DNA of 64,000 nucleotides from Dermanyssus gallinae (taxonomy: Eukaryota > Arthropoda > Arachnida > Mesostigmata > Dermanyssidae), in contig QVRM01007040.1 in NCBI GenBank assembly GCA_003439945.1, positions 298,501 through 362,500 on the forward strand, in the 5' to 3' direction. Made by a program: the position numbers and the translations under genes. The notes below the pieces were generated by a model. That model saw nothing but the letters and a program-made list of their open reading frames with translations, had not been told where the DNA came from and ran no database searches. Shown here one piece after another: positions 21,560 through 32,899 of this stretch; the stretch's first letter is position 1; each line of letters opens with the position of its first letter.

Positions 21560-23120
21560 CTGCACCTTCATGCTGATTTGTTTAGCTCATCCAGTCAATC
21601 ATCGTTGGCCAGCACAGCCGCATCTAATTCATCGTCGTCATCATCATCAACTGCTGTGACAGTTCTTGTCAACAAATAAAAACAATAACAAAAGAAGTGA
21701 CCGCTGTCGTTTGATTAAGTGGAAGAGAAGTCTAAGCAGAGCAAATAATCGCCCAGTCTTTATAGGGATCAGCAGCCCGTTGAACGTCGGCATTGTTTTC
21801 TCGATTGCGAAAGCGATCAACAAGCTGGTCAATCAATCCCTTAAGTATCCTCACCGTAGTAAAAAACAAGAAACCGCACAACGGCATTAAGTGCTAACTG
21901 AAGTTAAAATTGATTTTGAAGGATACTCGTGCTGTTGTTATTCGCTGTGCCAACTCTCGAGTGAGAGGCACAAAGTCTTTTCCTGTGCTTAAATTCGGCT
22001 CTACATACCGATACATGCGAGAACTTACAGACCTATATCACAGTGCTTTATTGCATGTTCTTAAAAAAGGTGCTTGTGGCGCACATGCGGTATAAAACAA
22101 GAGTCTCGATTCCGCTTAACACGGATTCAGTGATCATCGATCAACGTTCAGCCAATTTCTCAAAATGTCACAGGATTGGGCTATGACTGTAAATTCATGA
22201 AACTCGTTTCACTGCTTAGATTTGATCCTGAGGAGTGTTCTCGATCGTGTGAATTATACTTTGCTACTTGGGAAAGTGAAGAGCATTGATACAGATGCTG
22301 ATAAGATGGCTGTGCATCTTTTCTGTTATATGTAATGTTCGTAATTGATACTGGTCTATATATATACCGTCTGATGTAAAATACCTTGAACACGTAGCTG
22401 GTTTCAAATTGTACAGCCAATTTGAAAACCAACAAGATCACATAATGCTTTACCATGCTGTGTATGCTGTTGGGCGCTCCTAAGCGGAACATGGAATGCT
22501 GTTATCCATGCATAATAGCGTTGTCTTAAAGCATGAACATTTCTATTATGACTATGTCATCGATGGTGCCACACCGGTTACATCAATTGTAAGCCACGAC
22601 AGTGGTGGTCAAGTGTCTGGTGAGCTCGATTTCAGCCTTCACGTAGCACAACCAGTCAAATATTCTCTAGTCCTAATAAATGTAATGTTTAGATGTTTTA
22701 TCGTAAAAATACCCAGGTGTATATATTCGTCTATGCGAATCGATTAAAGTTTTAAGGCTTCTGTGCTGCTCTTCAGTTTGGGAACCGTATTTAAAGAGAG
22801 ATATAAACTTAATTAAATGCGTACAGTCGCTCCCGTTGAAGATGTTCCTTATACCGCGACAACATTAATCTTCCGGAAATCGCATTACTACAATCAGACT
22901 AGAACGCGTGATTGTTATTTCAGTCGTAACAAGCAAATCTGGCACACAACTTCTTTAGTATTGGATTAAACTCTCTAGGAGGGCGGTGCTCCCTCTATAA
23001 AACGTCTACAAGGGCAGCTGCACGCACTGAAAGCATAATCAATACGGCTGCTTGGCGTATGCCAAGGTGGATAGTGAGAGAATGGTTTTCATGCTGTTTT
23101 TCTGCTGTCAAACACATTTA
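21560..23120. other. unique noncoding sequence
   Basis: Few simple repeats and no recognisable coding domain. An 83-codon frame at 22496-22747 shows no motif I know. Confidence 0.5.
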
Positions 23121-23172
23121 ATTGACTTATTTCATCTACCGTTTTGTGTACCAAAAAATGACTTGTGCAAAT

Positions 23173-23454
23173 AAAGGCGTTCCATGTTTGATTCTCCAAC
23201 GTCTTCATCACCGTCATCGGCCGAGCGCTGAACCCCCTTCGAACCCATATTCAGTCAGCGAGCTGCCAGCATCAGAAAACGTCAAATCACCCTCAAACGA
23301 CGACCGTAGCCAGTCAATAAGTCAGTTAGCCAACAGTAGAACTCTGTTCACTCTTGACAGCATTTCATGTCCAGCCACCATCCCCAGCGGCGGGTTCTTT
23401 CTGGACAGCAGCACTTTGGCCGCGGCCACCGCCGTCGAAACTTCACCATCATAA
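23173..23454 (+). CDS. unrecognised open frame, possible exon
   Basis: The frame open to a TAA at 23452-23454 gives a Ser/Pro-rich, low-hydrophobicity peptide with varied, non-repetitive codons. Examples are S-V-S-E-L-P-A-S-E-N-V-K-S and a tail of L-A-A-A-T-A-V-E-T-S-P-S. It reads like a disordered C-terminal region. There is no clear splice acceptor and no known domain. It could be coding or a chance frame. Confidence 0.2.
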   Translation, partial: KGVPCLILQRLHHRHRPSAEPPSNPYSVSELPASENVKSPSNDDRSQSISQLANSRTLFTLDSISCPATIPSGGFFLDSSTLAAATAVETSPS

Positions 23455-24149
23455 GTCGCTGAGGTTCTGAGGAGTCGATGAAGAGAAATGAGGTGATGAG
23501 GTGTTGGCAGGTCGGCTAAGGTTATGATGGCAAACGCTGATCGGTGTGTCGGTGGGGTTGTCGACATCTATTGTCAGAAACCATACACCCAGACTCTTGT
23601 GTGTAAAATTTTAGATTTTTTTATAAACTGCTAACAACATTCGCATCATTATGGTAATAATATCAACGGCAGCAGCAGCAGCAGCAAAGTAGCAGGGGAA
23701 ATAGGCGACTGTAACACTTCACACTTCGGTGGCAATATGCACAGATATGCGGGGGGATACAGGGAGGCATAAAAAACGTGCTATCTGTCAAGAAAGGTTT
23801 GGCGGCGTAATTACCAACTGGGCACTGGAGTACCTGTCAAAAGTGTATCCGTCTGAGCGACACCCTGTTGTATAGTTACGCTGGTCCGGAAGCTGGCTTA
23901 CCTGCTGGTGATCTGACGGAAGTGCCCATCTTCTCCCCCAACCACACAGGCAGTGCCTTATTGACGCATCTTTCTAATAATAAGAGTCATCATAATAGTA
24001 CTAACAACAATATTCACTGACCATTTTTCACAAGGAAATTATACTAGTAATGGAAAATTTAGAGGAAAAAACAGTTGTACCGATAATTGTAGTAATCGTA
24101 ACTTGTCGTAGGAGCAGTAAGATCAGTGCTAGTAGACGCACTAAGCCTA

Positions 24150-24175
24150 AATGTTGTTGTTGTTGTTGTTGTTGT
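24150..24175. repeat. (GTT)n microsatellite
   Basis: About 8 GTT units. Confidence 0.9.
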
Positions 24176-24939
24176 TTCGCCTCACTATTATCCTCGCCAT
24201 TATCATATTCATCATCAACATCGTCATGACATTAATAACCATAATGTTATCGTGTATGGTAGTAGACACACGGTTTTCATGGTGGCGGTGGTGCTGGTAC
24301 CCCCGCTACCACGGTACAATGTCGTATTGGTATTATTGGCAGCTTAAGTACCGTGCCGCGTGAACTTCGTAGTATGTGTAGTATACGGTGTGTGTGTGTA
24401 CGCGCGCGAGTGCGAGACTTCTTCGTGCGGTGTTTCCTCTTTATTTTCTTGGCTTGCTGAATCTGTTCGTTTCATCCGTCAACGCTTGCCGATGCTGTTA
24501 CTATCGGCAAGTAACTGCTGTTGTTGTTGCTGCTGCTGCCGCCGGGGGTTCGTTCATCATTCCCCATTTTCTATTCGGTCGTAATAGTTTGATGTAGTCA
24601 CATCATAGTCACAGCAGCAGCAGTAGTAGTAGTAGTAATAATAGTTATGGTCATAGTCACAGCCGTAGTAGTAAAGGCAACGACCGCGAGCAAAGATTTT
24701 CAAGCAAAGCAAAACGCGAGTTTTGCCGTCTGTTTTGCTGTCATCTTGGTTTTCGTTATCATTGTTGACGTATCAGCGGCTGCGACGGCTTCTTTGGTAG
24801 GGACGACCTGACTAGAGTCTCTTCTTCTTCCTCCCCCCCCCCACCTTTCCCTCCGGTAATCGACTGGGCCACCGACCTGCACCCGCAGCGACCCCCGCAA
24901 CAACAACATCAACGACAGCAGCATCAATAGAAATAACAA

Positions 24940-25320
24940 CCACACCACCATTAACAACACCACCATTAACAACACCACCATTAACAACACCACCATCAAC
25001 AACACCGCCATCAGCAACACCACCATCAACAACACCACCATACACAACACCACCACCGACAACACCACCATCAACAACACCATCAACAACACCACCATCA
25101 ACAACACCACCATCAACAACACCACCATCAACAACACCACCATCAACAACACCACCATCAACAACACCACCATCAACAACACCACCATCGACAACATCAG
25201 CATTAACAACATCACCATCAACAACATCACCATCAACAACATCATCGTCAACAACGCCACCATCAACAACACAACCATCAAGAACACCGCCATCGACAGC
25301 ACCGCCATTAACAACCCCAC
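24940..25320. repeat. 15-bp CACCACCATCAACAA minisatellite
   Basis: Roughly 25 head-to-tail copies of a 15-bp unit made of CAA, CAC and CAT triplets, most regular at 24955-25195 and degenerating on both sides. Because 15 is a multiple of 3, minus-strand frames stay open for 192 and 253 codons and would encode pentapeptide repeats (V-D-G-G-V or L-L-M-V-V). There is no conserved unique domain at either end, so I read these as minisatellite translations. Confidence 0.9.
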
Positions 25321-25561
25321 CATAGACAATATTACCATCAACAACAGCGACATCATCAACGGCAACATCACCATCAAAAACAACAACCACAACCGGGGTG
25401 ATGCCGTTGTCGTTTTTCTCCCTCTCTTGCTTACCACAATCACAATCTCTATCAACATCACGGTCGGTCTGTATGTCTGTCTGCTTCCATCACCTCAATA
25501 CCACCAGCGTAGCGATCAATCACCTCGACACTATCAAACATCGTCAACCACCAATCGATCA

Positions 25562-25601
25562 CGACAACAACAACAACAACAACAGCAACAACAACAACAA
25601 A

Positions 25602-25642
<41 letters not shown>

Positions 25643-25675
25643 AAACAACAACACGACGACGACGACGACCAACGA
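25562..25675. repeat. (CAA)n array
   Basis: Nearly pure CAA with a few CAG, AAA and CAT units, ending in GAC repeats. Confidence 0.95.
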
Positions 25676-25879
25676 AGACGGCCACAAGGAAACGAACACC
25701 GCGTTTGACAGGCTCGGAAAGCGGCCGGACGGGCGGATAAATGCAAAGGGCAACGGGCGCCGCCACGCATCATCACATCGTCAAGCCGTCAGTAGTAAAC
25801 GTGCTAGCTTGATATAGTGCGAGACTAACATGTCCACTTGGTGCAGGCCAAAACAGTTAAAGTAGCAAAAGTAACGATA

Positions 25880-26010
25880 ATAGTCATCATCATCACCATG
25901 ATAACAACAACAACCGCAACAACAACAACATTATCATCATTGTTGTCAGCATTATCAACATCACGATCTTACGTTGCCCGGTATGCCTGCCAGCGACTGA
26001 CATACCGGGC
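25880..26010. repeat. CAT/CAA triplets and a 10-bp hairpin
   Basis: Triplet arrays at about 25885-25960, then an inverted repeat GCCCGGTATG (25976-25985) with complement at 26001-26010 and a 15-nt loop. Confidence 0.75.
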
Positions 26011-26219
26011 TTAGATCCAGGCCCGTCTGTATGGCAGTAAATAACATCGCTGACGAAAAAGCCGCAATTTGCCCACCCTCGCCCCCCAGGAGGTCGATTG
26101 GCCTTCTTGCTTTATTGTCTGTCTGGCAGACGGTTGCGATAATTCAACTGATATTAATTAAAACTAATCACCGTCATCATCAGCGGCAGCAGCAGCAGCA
26201 ACGTACTAATTAGCTTAAC

Positions 26220-27340
26220 TGTAATTATTATGAACGACGTACATTTACTAGGAATTATAGTATGACACAAAAACACGATTTCGGCATCCACCCGTTATGC
26301 ATCATGTCGGGCTCGGAGCTGAAATTGACTCATGAAATCCGAGTCCTAGGCCATTTCCACCACTATACGGTACTGTACCTACGACTGGACAATTCGATAC
26401 CAAAATGAAGCAATACTATGCAACTAAATGCCCAATCAATCTCAATCAACTGGTAGTCACGGCTGCTAAACCTATGGCTGCTCCCACTTCACCTCTGTGC
26501 ACAGTCGATCACGAACGAAGAATCTATTTTGTCGTTTTGCTTTCATGATGATTAATGACAGTGACGCAATGCAACAACAACATCAACAACACAACAACGA
26601 AAACAACAGTAGGAGTACGATTTGCCGTTTCCTTACGCGTGCCTTCTACTGCACAAGAAACTGACGAGAGGCCAACATAACTTTGCAAAGTAAACTCCCG
26701 AACGCTTACATCATAATAGTAATCATAGCTAAATCTCAGTCATTTGAACGCTAGTTGACAATTCGCAAGATTTTTTTTAGCTATTTTCAAGCGCCATCTT
26801 CATATGTCTTTTTACTGCTCAAGTTGAACCTTAGCTATAAGACGTCGCCGGGCCGATAACTTCTACTCATCTCTACTGGCGTTCGGCATAAGAGGGCCAC
26901 GTTTTGATGTTAAGCCACAGAGGTACTGATCTGTCTGTGGACATATATGAAAGCTTATTTTTAGGTAAACACGCCCGTATTGCCTGCCGTCTTTTGACAA
27001 AGAGTAAGAAAGAGCAGGCACTTGGCGCTCCTCGGCAACCAACTAAGTCAATAGTTTTAATCATTGATTGAAAACACATGTTTAGTTTGTGATACACATA
27101 GAATGTTACACAAAGAGGACCCCAGCTTGGCATCGTCCCCAACCAGGTATTTATGCACGACTTAAGTTTGAATGAGGTGATTAGCGACCTTTTGGATGCA
27201 CAGAAGTTCCTCCAAGGTTCCAGTCTATATGAGAAGGTATTGCTGTGCGGCAATTACACACATTTTAGGACGTTTTCGGGTAAAAACTAACGGCATCAAA
27301 GTAAAAAAAAGCACTTGTTGAAAACTCTATTAGGTTGAAG
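26220..27340. other. unique noncoding sequence
   Basis: A 126-codon minus-strand frame at 26873-27253 is open and non-repetitive, but I recognise no motif and no splice structure. Otherwise nothing can be supported. Confidence 0.5.
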
Positions 27341-27347
27341 CTTGTCT

Positions 27348-27395
27348 ACCGCTTCGACCACTACGTCTATTAATAGACGTAGTAGTCGAAGCGGT
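27348..27395. repeat. 48-bp near-perfect palindrome
   Basis: Arm of 23 bp (27348-27370, beginning ACCGCTTCGACCACTACG), a 2-bp TA centre, and the complementary arm (27373-27395) with one mismatch. It is the longest compact palindrome in the window outside AT repeats. It lies 110 bp upstream of the foldback transposon but is not part of its arms. Confidence 0.9.
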
Positions 27396-27505
27396 CAAAG
27401 TCTATTGGTACTATGGAAAAATTCCACCGGTTTGCGGGTCAGCTTGCGTTTTGGGCTCGCTGTTGATCACACTCACACTTATACACATATAGATATGTAT
27501 ATAAA

Positions 27506-28107
27506 GGGTGTCCCTATTTGTGTGGTCAAAACGCTAGGGTATGGTCAAACTCGGTGAGAAAATCATTTTTGCCAATGGAAAGGGGGAACGGAAATGCTTC
27601 GTATAGAAGTGAGATAATTTTTTAATGCATTTTTTTAGGGGGGGCTGTACCGACATACGTTTGCAAAATGCACGATTGTAAGAAAACGCATTCTTCAATT
27701 GAAAAACCGAGCACATTTCGGCGCATTCTAAAAACTATACTTGCCCTAAGCGAGCGCAATGACTATTGTGATGTTAGAAGAGATTGCAAAATTATAATTT
27801 CACTTTTGCATGTTTAAACTTTAACGCCTAGTTTCTCAACGTTTTTCCATTACGCGCGCAAAACTAATATGTCCAGACGAACGTGCATCTCTAGTAAATC
27901 ATTTTGGTACCAAATTGGAAGAGCTGGCATCCGTGGTTGCAGAGTAATTCAATTCTACCTAGGATCATATCGGGTGTGAGTGCACACATGCAGCTACTAT
28001 ATTCGCCTTCTTTGTCAATCAAGTCACTCGTAAAACCCGTAGAAGCTCAACAAAAGATTTATTTTACTTTAAATATTGCTCGGACGAATGCCCGCCAGCC
28101 AATAAGC
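27506..28107 (+). repeat. left inverted arm of foldback element
   Basis: Complementary to 29474-30088. The inner end includes, on the minus strand, the transposase C-terminus C-L-L-A-G-G-H-S-S-E-Q-Y-L-K and its TAA stop (28066-28064). The outer 200 bp are nearly colinear with the other arm. Confidence 0.85.
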
Positions 28108-28880
28108 ACATTCGGTATCGATGGCAATGCTCGCGTTGCACGCGTTCAAAGATTCCAGGCGTCTCCCGAATGGTTCCACCAGCAGTTACTATTCGCCGAT
28201 CAGATCCATAGGAGACTCAACGGGAGTTGCATAGACTAGATCCTTAAGGTGGCCCCAAAGGAAAAAGTCAAGGCTGGACTGATCAGGCGATCGCGGCGGC
28301 CAAGCTTGTGGACCGCCTCGGCCAATCCAGCGATTAGCAAACGTCTCATCCAGCCAATTCCGTACAGAGAGGGCGTTGTGTGGAGCATTATCGTGCTGGA
28401 ACCAGCACAAAATGCCAGCCCAGACATTCACGGAGAATCGATGCTGGTGTCTATGCGGGCGGGTCATATGCGGGTTCTCCGTAGACCACCAATGAGCATT
28501 GTGTGCGTTGAACACACCATCTTGCGTGAAGGTCGCTTCGTCGGTGAAAAGAACAAAAGCAGGAACTTCCACATCGGCCGCGGCTTGTTGCAGAAACCAG
28601 CGACAGTAATGAATGCGTGGCTGGTAATCAGGATCCCGCAAGGGTTAAACTCGCTGCAGCCGGTATGGGTGTAGCCCTGATTCATTTCACCCTGTGAACA
28701 GTGGTACGACTTACACTGACACTTCAAGTCACCTGCCTAATGCTTGCAGAAGGACGCGCATGTACTTGCTCAACAATGTGGTCCTCCGTATTTGGGCTTC
28801 TCGCTGTCCGCGGTCGTCCTGCTTCGTATTGACGGCCTTGAAATGATCCAGTTTCGCAGAGCAAACGATGAAATCTTGAA
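28064..28880 (-). pseudogene. Tc1/mariner-family transposase, broken
   Basis: Minus-strand order from 28880 down: F-H-R-L-L-C-E-T-G-S-F, then G-R-P-R-T-A-R-S and a helix-turn-helix remnant, interrupted by an in-frame stop. Next come G-L-H-P-Y-R-L-Q-R-V, a second stop, then a 150-codon open stretch (28641-28189). That stretch holds L-F-T-D-E-A-T-F-T (first catalytic Asp), S-V-N-V-W-A-G-I, W-F-Q-H-D-N-A-P (second Asp) and W-P-P-R-S-P-D (third Asp). The roughly 45 residues that normally lie between the W-A-G-I and F-Q-H-D blocks are missing in frame. After D-L-I-G the frame shifts and continues as T-I-R-E-T-P-G-I-F to the end. The three catalytic acids persist, but stops, a frameshift and the deletion make it inactive. 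The N-terminal start is not visible. Confidence 0.85.
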
Positions 28881-29473
28881 AAAATGTTCAAAATGATGAA
28901 AAAGAAAATGTAGACTCAGCTAGGCGATTACGAGAGACTTACGAACGATGAACGAAAACACACGACGTACGTCTAGCGCGTAGCGCAGCCGAGCGAAGGA
29001 TATATGTTAGGCCATGCTTCCTCGGCCTATTTATTCACTCAAGGAAAGCTGTAGCGCTCGTATAGTAACAATGTTAAACGATGGAATCGGATCTTTTCTT
29101 TTTCTCGGAAGCCAAGATGCACGTTCAATGATGTGCTCGGTCGACTGTCGTGTCAATTTACAGTGTTATTTATGACGATGTTGATGTTCTGGCTGGTGAC
29201 AGTACCTTAGTCGTCGAGGTGTACGTTGGATTGGATGCTCGGTCGACATCGACGGCGCCAGCAGTGAGCTGTTCTGTTGATACGTTGTGTATAACTTCGT
29301 CACCGTATCATAAATTGCCTGAGCATTTAGTGAGCTTCCGCGTTTTTGTTACTGGAGTGCAGGCATTTTCTATTTCCTACCATGGGTTTAGCTTGCTTTG
29401 CCTTTGTTCTAGTCGACGCTATGTATGCTCGCGCTGCTTAACGAAGGCTGCTATCTTACAGACACACAGCTCA
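28881..29473. other. unassigned core of the foldback element
   Basis: About 0.6 kb between the transposase remnant and the right arm. On the plus strand a frame from 29150 runs through it into the right arm, where it ends on the duplicated transposase C-terminus (stop 29519-29521). The upstream part has Cys residues near its end (L-C-L-C ... C-S-R-C) but no motif I can name. It may be captured or eroded DNA. Confidence 0.5.
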
Positions 29474-30086
29474 GTCTGCTTATTGGCTGGCGGGCACTCG
29501 TTTGAGCAATATTTAAAGTAAAATAAATGTTTTGTTGAGCCTCTACAGGTTTGACGGGTGACTTGATTGACAAAGAAAGCGAATATAGTAGCTGCATGTG
29601 TGCACTCACACCCGATATGGTCCTAGGTAGAATTGAGTTACTCTGCAACCACGGATGCCAGCTCTTCCAATTTGGTATTAAAATAATTTACTAGAGATCC
29701 ACGTTCGTCTGGACGTATTAGTTTTGCGCGCGTACTCAAAAAATTTTGAGAACCTGGGCGTTAAAGTTTAAACATGCAAAAATGAAATTATAATTTTGCA
29801 ATCTCTTCTCAACATCACAATAGTCATGTGTTCAAATGTAGAATCATCAAATGTAGAATTTTCTTCCAAATGCGCTGTGTGCTCGGTTTTTCAATTGAAG
29901 AATGCGTTCTCTCACAATCGTGCATTTTGCAAACGTATGTCGGAACAGCCCCCCCTAAACAAAATTTCATTAAAAAATATCTCACTCCTATACGAATCAT
30001 TTTTGCTCCTCCTTTCCATTGGCAAAAATGATTTTCTCACCGAGTTTGACCATACCCTAGTGTTTTGGCCACACAAATAGGGACAC

Positions 30087-30088
<2 letters not shown>
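29474..30088 (+). repeat. right inverted arm with duplicated transposase tail
   Basis: Inverted copy of 27506-28107. In plus orientation it reads C-L-L-A-G-G-H-S-F-E-Q-Y-L-K then TAA (29519-29521). This is the same C-terminus as the minus-strand transposase with one substitution. The end at 30088 borders an (AT)n tract. Confidence 0.85.
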
Positions 30089-30145
<57 letters not shown>

Positions 30146-30152
30146 TATATAT
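30089..30152. repeat. (AT)n microsatellite
   Basis: About 30 AT units abutting the end of the foldback element. Confidence 0.95.
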
Positions 30153-30159
30153 TGGTAAA

Positions 30160-32865
30160 ACGGTGTGGAAAATTTTCTCATTGCTTTTGCTGTATATATA
30201 CAGGTTCGTTAAGGGATTTACTCTGTCCCGCCGGCAGTGCATATGTGTAGTAAATCTTAAGTATAGATGTAGAATGTCTTAAGTATAGATACAGCACAAA
30301 ATCTATGAACATATAAACGTACTGTCAGCGAAACATATACTTAAAATATATATATGTATATATTAACTACTTTACAGCCGAGTTTTGCAGGCGAAATACA
30401 TATATATATATATATATTTCTTCTTGCTGAACTAGTCAAAAAGTCCTGGTTCAGGAGTCTTACTCCTCAGTGAGCAACTGAGCCGAGAATCTCTTTTGCA
30501 GTTCATCGAGGCATCAAGAAAATCCCTTCGTTGACTCTTTATGTTAGTTTGCGGCTATTTCCGGGTGGGAATTGCAATGCTTTCTTTGAAAATCGTAGCA
30601 GAGACTTAAGATACGACGGCGTCGATACTTTGTTAGGGCCAATAGCGAGCAGCTATTTACTGGAAAGTATCGACTATAGGCTAAGCCTTCTGCCAAGCTT
30701 CCTGCGGGCAGCTGCAAACGTTTCTCTGCTGCGAAACGGCGCTGCGTAGAGAGGAATAGAGTGCACATAGAAAGTCTGTGTAGAGCGAGAACTTCCGAGT
30801 TCAGATCTGAAGAGGCCCGTTGCCGAGAACACTCCGACCAGGCGGACCACGTAAACGATCATACAGGGTGCATTTAATGAGGCCGTTGAGAAAAAAAGCC
30901 GTAACAGATGAGTAACACCCACGCAATGGAGATGCAGTACAAAGTATCCTTCCTTCCAAAAGCAGAGTAAGGGATATGATGTAATTTTTTTGTAGGTGAT
31001 AACGCATAGCATGTATAACGTGCTTGTCGACAAACGCACCATATACACAGCTTCGGAGGGAGGTCAATTGTACGAGCTATTAGCGCCATTACCGTGTGCT
31101 CTTCGAAGCCCTTGAGTTTCCCTTGTTAGCTTATTATGTACGCGGACGTGTTTAAATCAATACACCGTTGCTTGAACTGCGTCGTGTTTTTCGCTGAGCC
31201 GATTTGACAAGTAAAATGATGTATAAAACACAGATGTTCTGTAAGGAGCGTGTGTTTGAAAATAATAATAAACTGAACTGATTCGTTTCAATGTGTGTGC
31301 CACAAAGTACAGTTACAGACGTAATAACCCGCTTCAATTGTTTGAGTCCGCCTGCTGCTCTATTTATTTTTAACTTGCAACTTTGGCACTCACAAGGCAC
31401 CGACGTGGTTAATTTAATAAGTGGACTATCCCGGAACATTTTTAAGTTAGGACAGGAACCATTTGTAAACTATTATTAAAGAATTAATTGCTCACCCGCT
31501 GCTGGCTATTTGACTTTCGTTATGGTTGTGGTTGTTTTTGTTGTTGTTGTTGTTGCTGTCAGCGTCTTTGTCGTCGTCGTCATTGGTGTTGCTTTTATGC
31601 TTTTTGCGGTCGTGTCTAGTTATTACGGTCCACATGGTAGTAGTGGCTTAATTTTAACACCACCACAACCCAGTGATAAGTCAGTTAAAACTAGTCTCTA
31701 GTTGTGTCACTAATGAGCTGAGTCGCAATTACTCCATCCACCAAGTTTCGACGAAAGCGGATTAGCGCGACATGCTCTGCCACTGTTCCCGGCCAGTGGC
31801 GGGCAGAGCGTGTTGAGTTGAGTGAAGTTTCCCACTTTTGGCGCGAGCTAATCGAACTGAAACGAGTCAAATTCTCCGAGCCGCGAGTAAACGCGACTGC
31901 TTCACGAGACTGCACCACCACTGTCACTAACCTTGACAACTGTTAGTCTCATTTCATTCCATCCAACGCCAGGCAGAGGCTAGAGGCTTAAGGGCCAGTG
32001 TCTTGCGACGGCCTGGGCGCAGCTGTCAGCTATTCGGTTAATTAGCGACAAACGACTGAGTCTGCAGGCCAATTAGAAGCTTTTTTTTCTGGCATTTTGA
32101 TGTCCTGAAGAAAACACGCACACGCCGCGCACATGGTGACGAGATCGATTTTCGCGTGGCTGGCTACGTTCAACAATAGAACTTTGACTTCAGACAAGCC
32201 CTAATTTCCCCATTCCGAGTCGTGTCAACCCGTAGTACTCGTAGCTATCTATAGATTTTTAGCGATTTAGGCAGCAGACGCTTCGCTTCGAAATTCCGAG
32301 TTGTTGTGCTCTTCATCTATTAAACTTATATTAGATGATGAAATTTCCTTGTACGCACTTCTAGATTAATGAGACATAATTACATATAGCAGATTACCGA
32401 TTCCCGAATGACTGAAGACGCCCTGACGACATGATCTTAATTGCCTCTAAAAATGTGAAGGCGCTAGCTTGGGGTACGACTGGGATACTGACACATGACG
32501 CTCTGCAGGCCGGCTAATAATCGTAAACTCTGTGTAGGCAAGCAACGATCAACAATATTTGGCTGTAAGACGTCCGATAGACTTTCGTTCATTCGCATTT
32601 GCAACACTGCGCGAGTCGCCCGAACCTACCACCGAGAACGCACAAAGCAAAGTGGGCAAGGGCCTTATTGTAGCTATCTGTAGAGCGCGCGGTGGAGAGT
32701 TTTCCGACAACGGCCATCTCTAGACGTTCGACGTGGCTGCTACGTTGAAAATCCTAACCAGGGCTGCTTCATGGCTTGATCTCCTTCATGGCGAACTGGA
32801 GTGCGGCTACACATTCGCGAGGCTACAACGGTGAAAGCCCGTTAATTGACTTAACTTGAAATGCA
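30160..32865. other. mostly unique noncoding sequence
   Basis: Contains a direct repeat of TCTTAAGTATAGAT (30255 and 30277), an (AT)n tract at about 30400-30417 and GTT triplets at 31533-31556. Overlapping frames at 30531-31089 and 31152-31479 have no recognisable motif. Confidence 0.5.
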
Positions 32866-32867
32866 AC

Positions 32868-32896
32868 GCATATATATATATATATATATATATATG
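32868..32896. repeat. (AT)n microsatellite
   Basis: About 13 AT units. Similar short tracts lie at about 33545-33563 and 33706-33733. Confidence 0.9.
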
Positions 32897-32899
32897 AAT

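Larger units (their letters stand above)
27506..30088 (-). mobile_element. foldback Tc1/mariner-type transposon, long inverted arms
   Basis: A 2583-bp unit bounded by inverted ends GGGTGTCCCTATTTGTGTGG at 27506 and its complement ending at 30088. The inverted arms are about 600 bp each (27506-28107 and 29474-30088) and clearly homologous along their length by eye, with one diverged patch around 27725-27760. Between them lie a broken minus-strand transposase and about 0.6 kb of unassigned DNA. The right end abuts (AT)n. Both arms contain the last 13-15 transposase codons plus the 3' flank, so the right arm appears to be an inverted duplicate of the original transposase-3' end. That arrangement is unlike ordinary Tc1/mariner elements, whose terminal repeats are short and noncoding. 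Confidence 0.8.

Noticed and set aside
24700..25461. 253-codon minus-strand ORF resembling a Leu/Val/Met-rich membrane protein
   Set aside because: Entirely explained by the 15-bp minisatellite read in one phase; another phase gives an unrelated Val/Asp/Gly repeat over the same bases.
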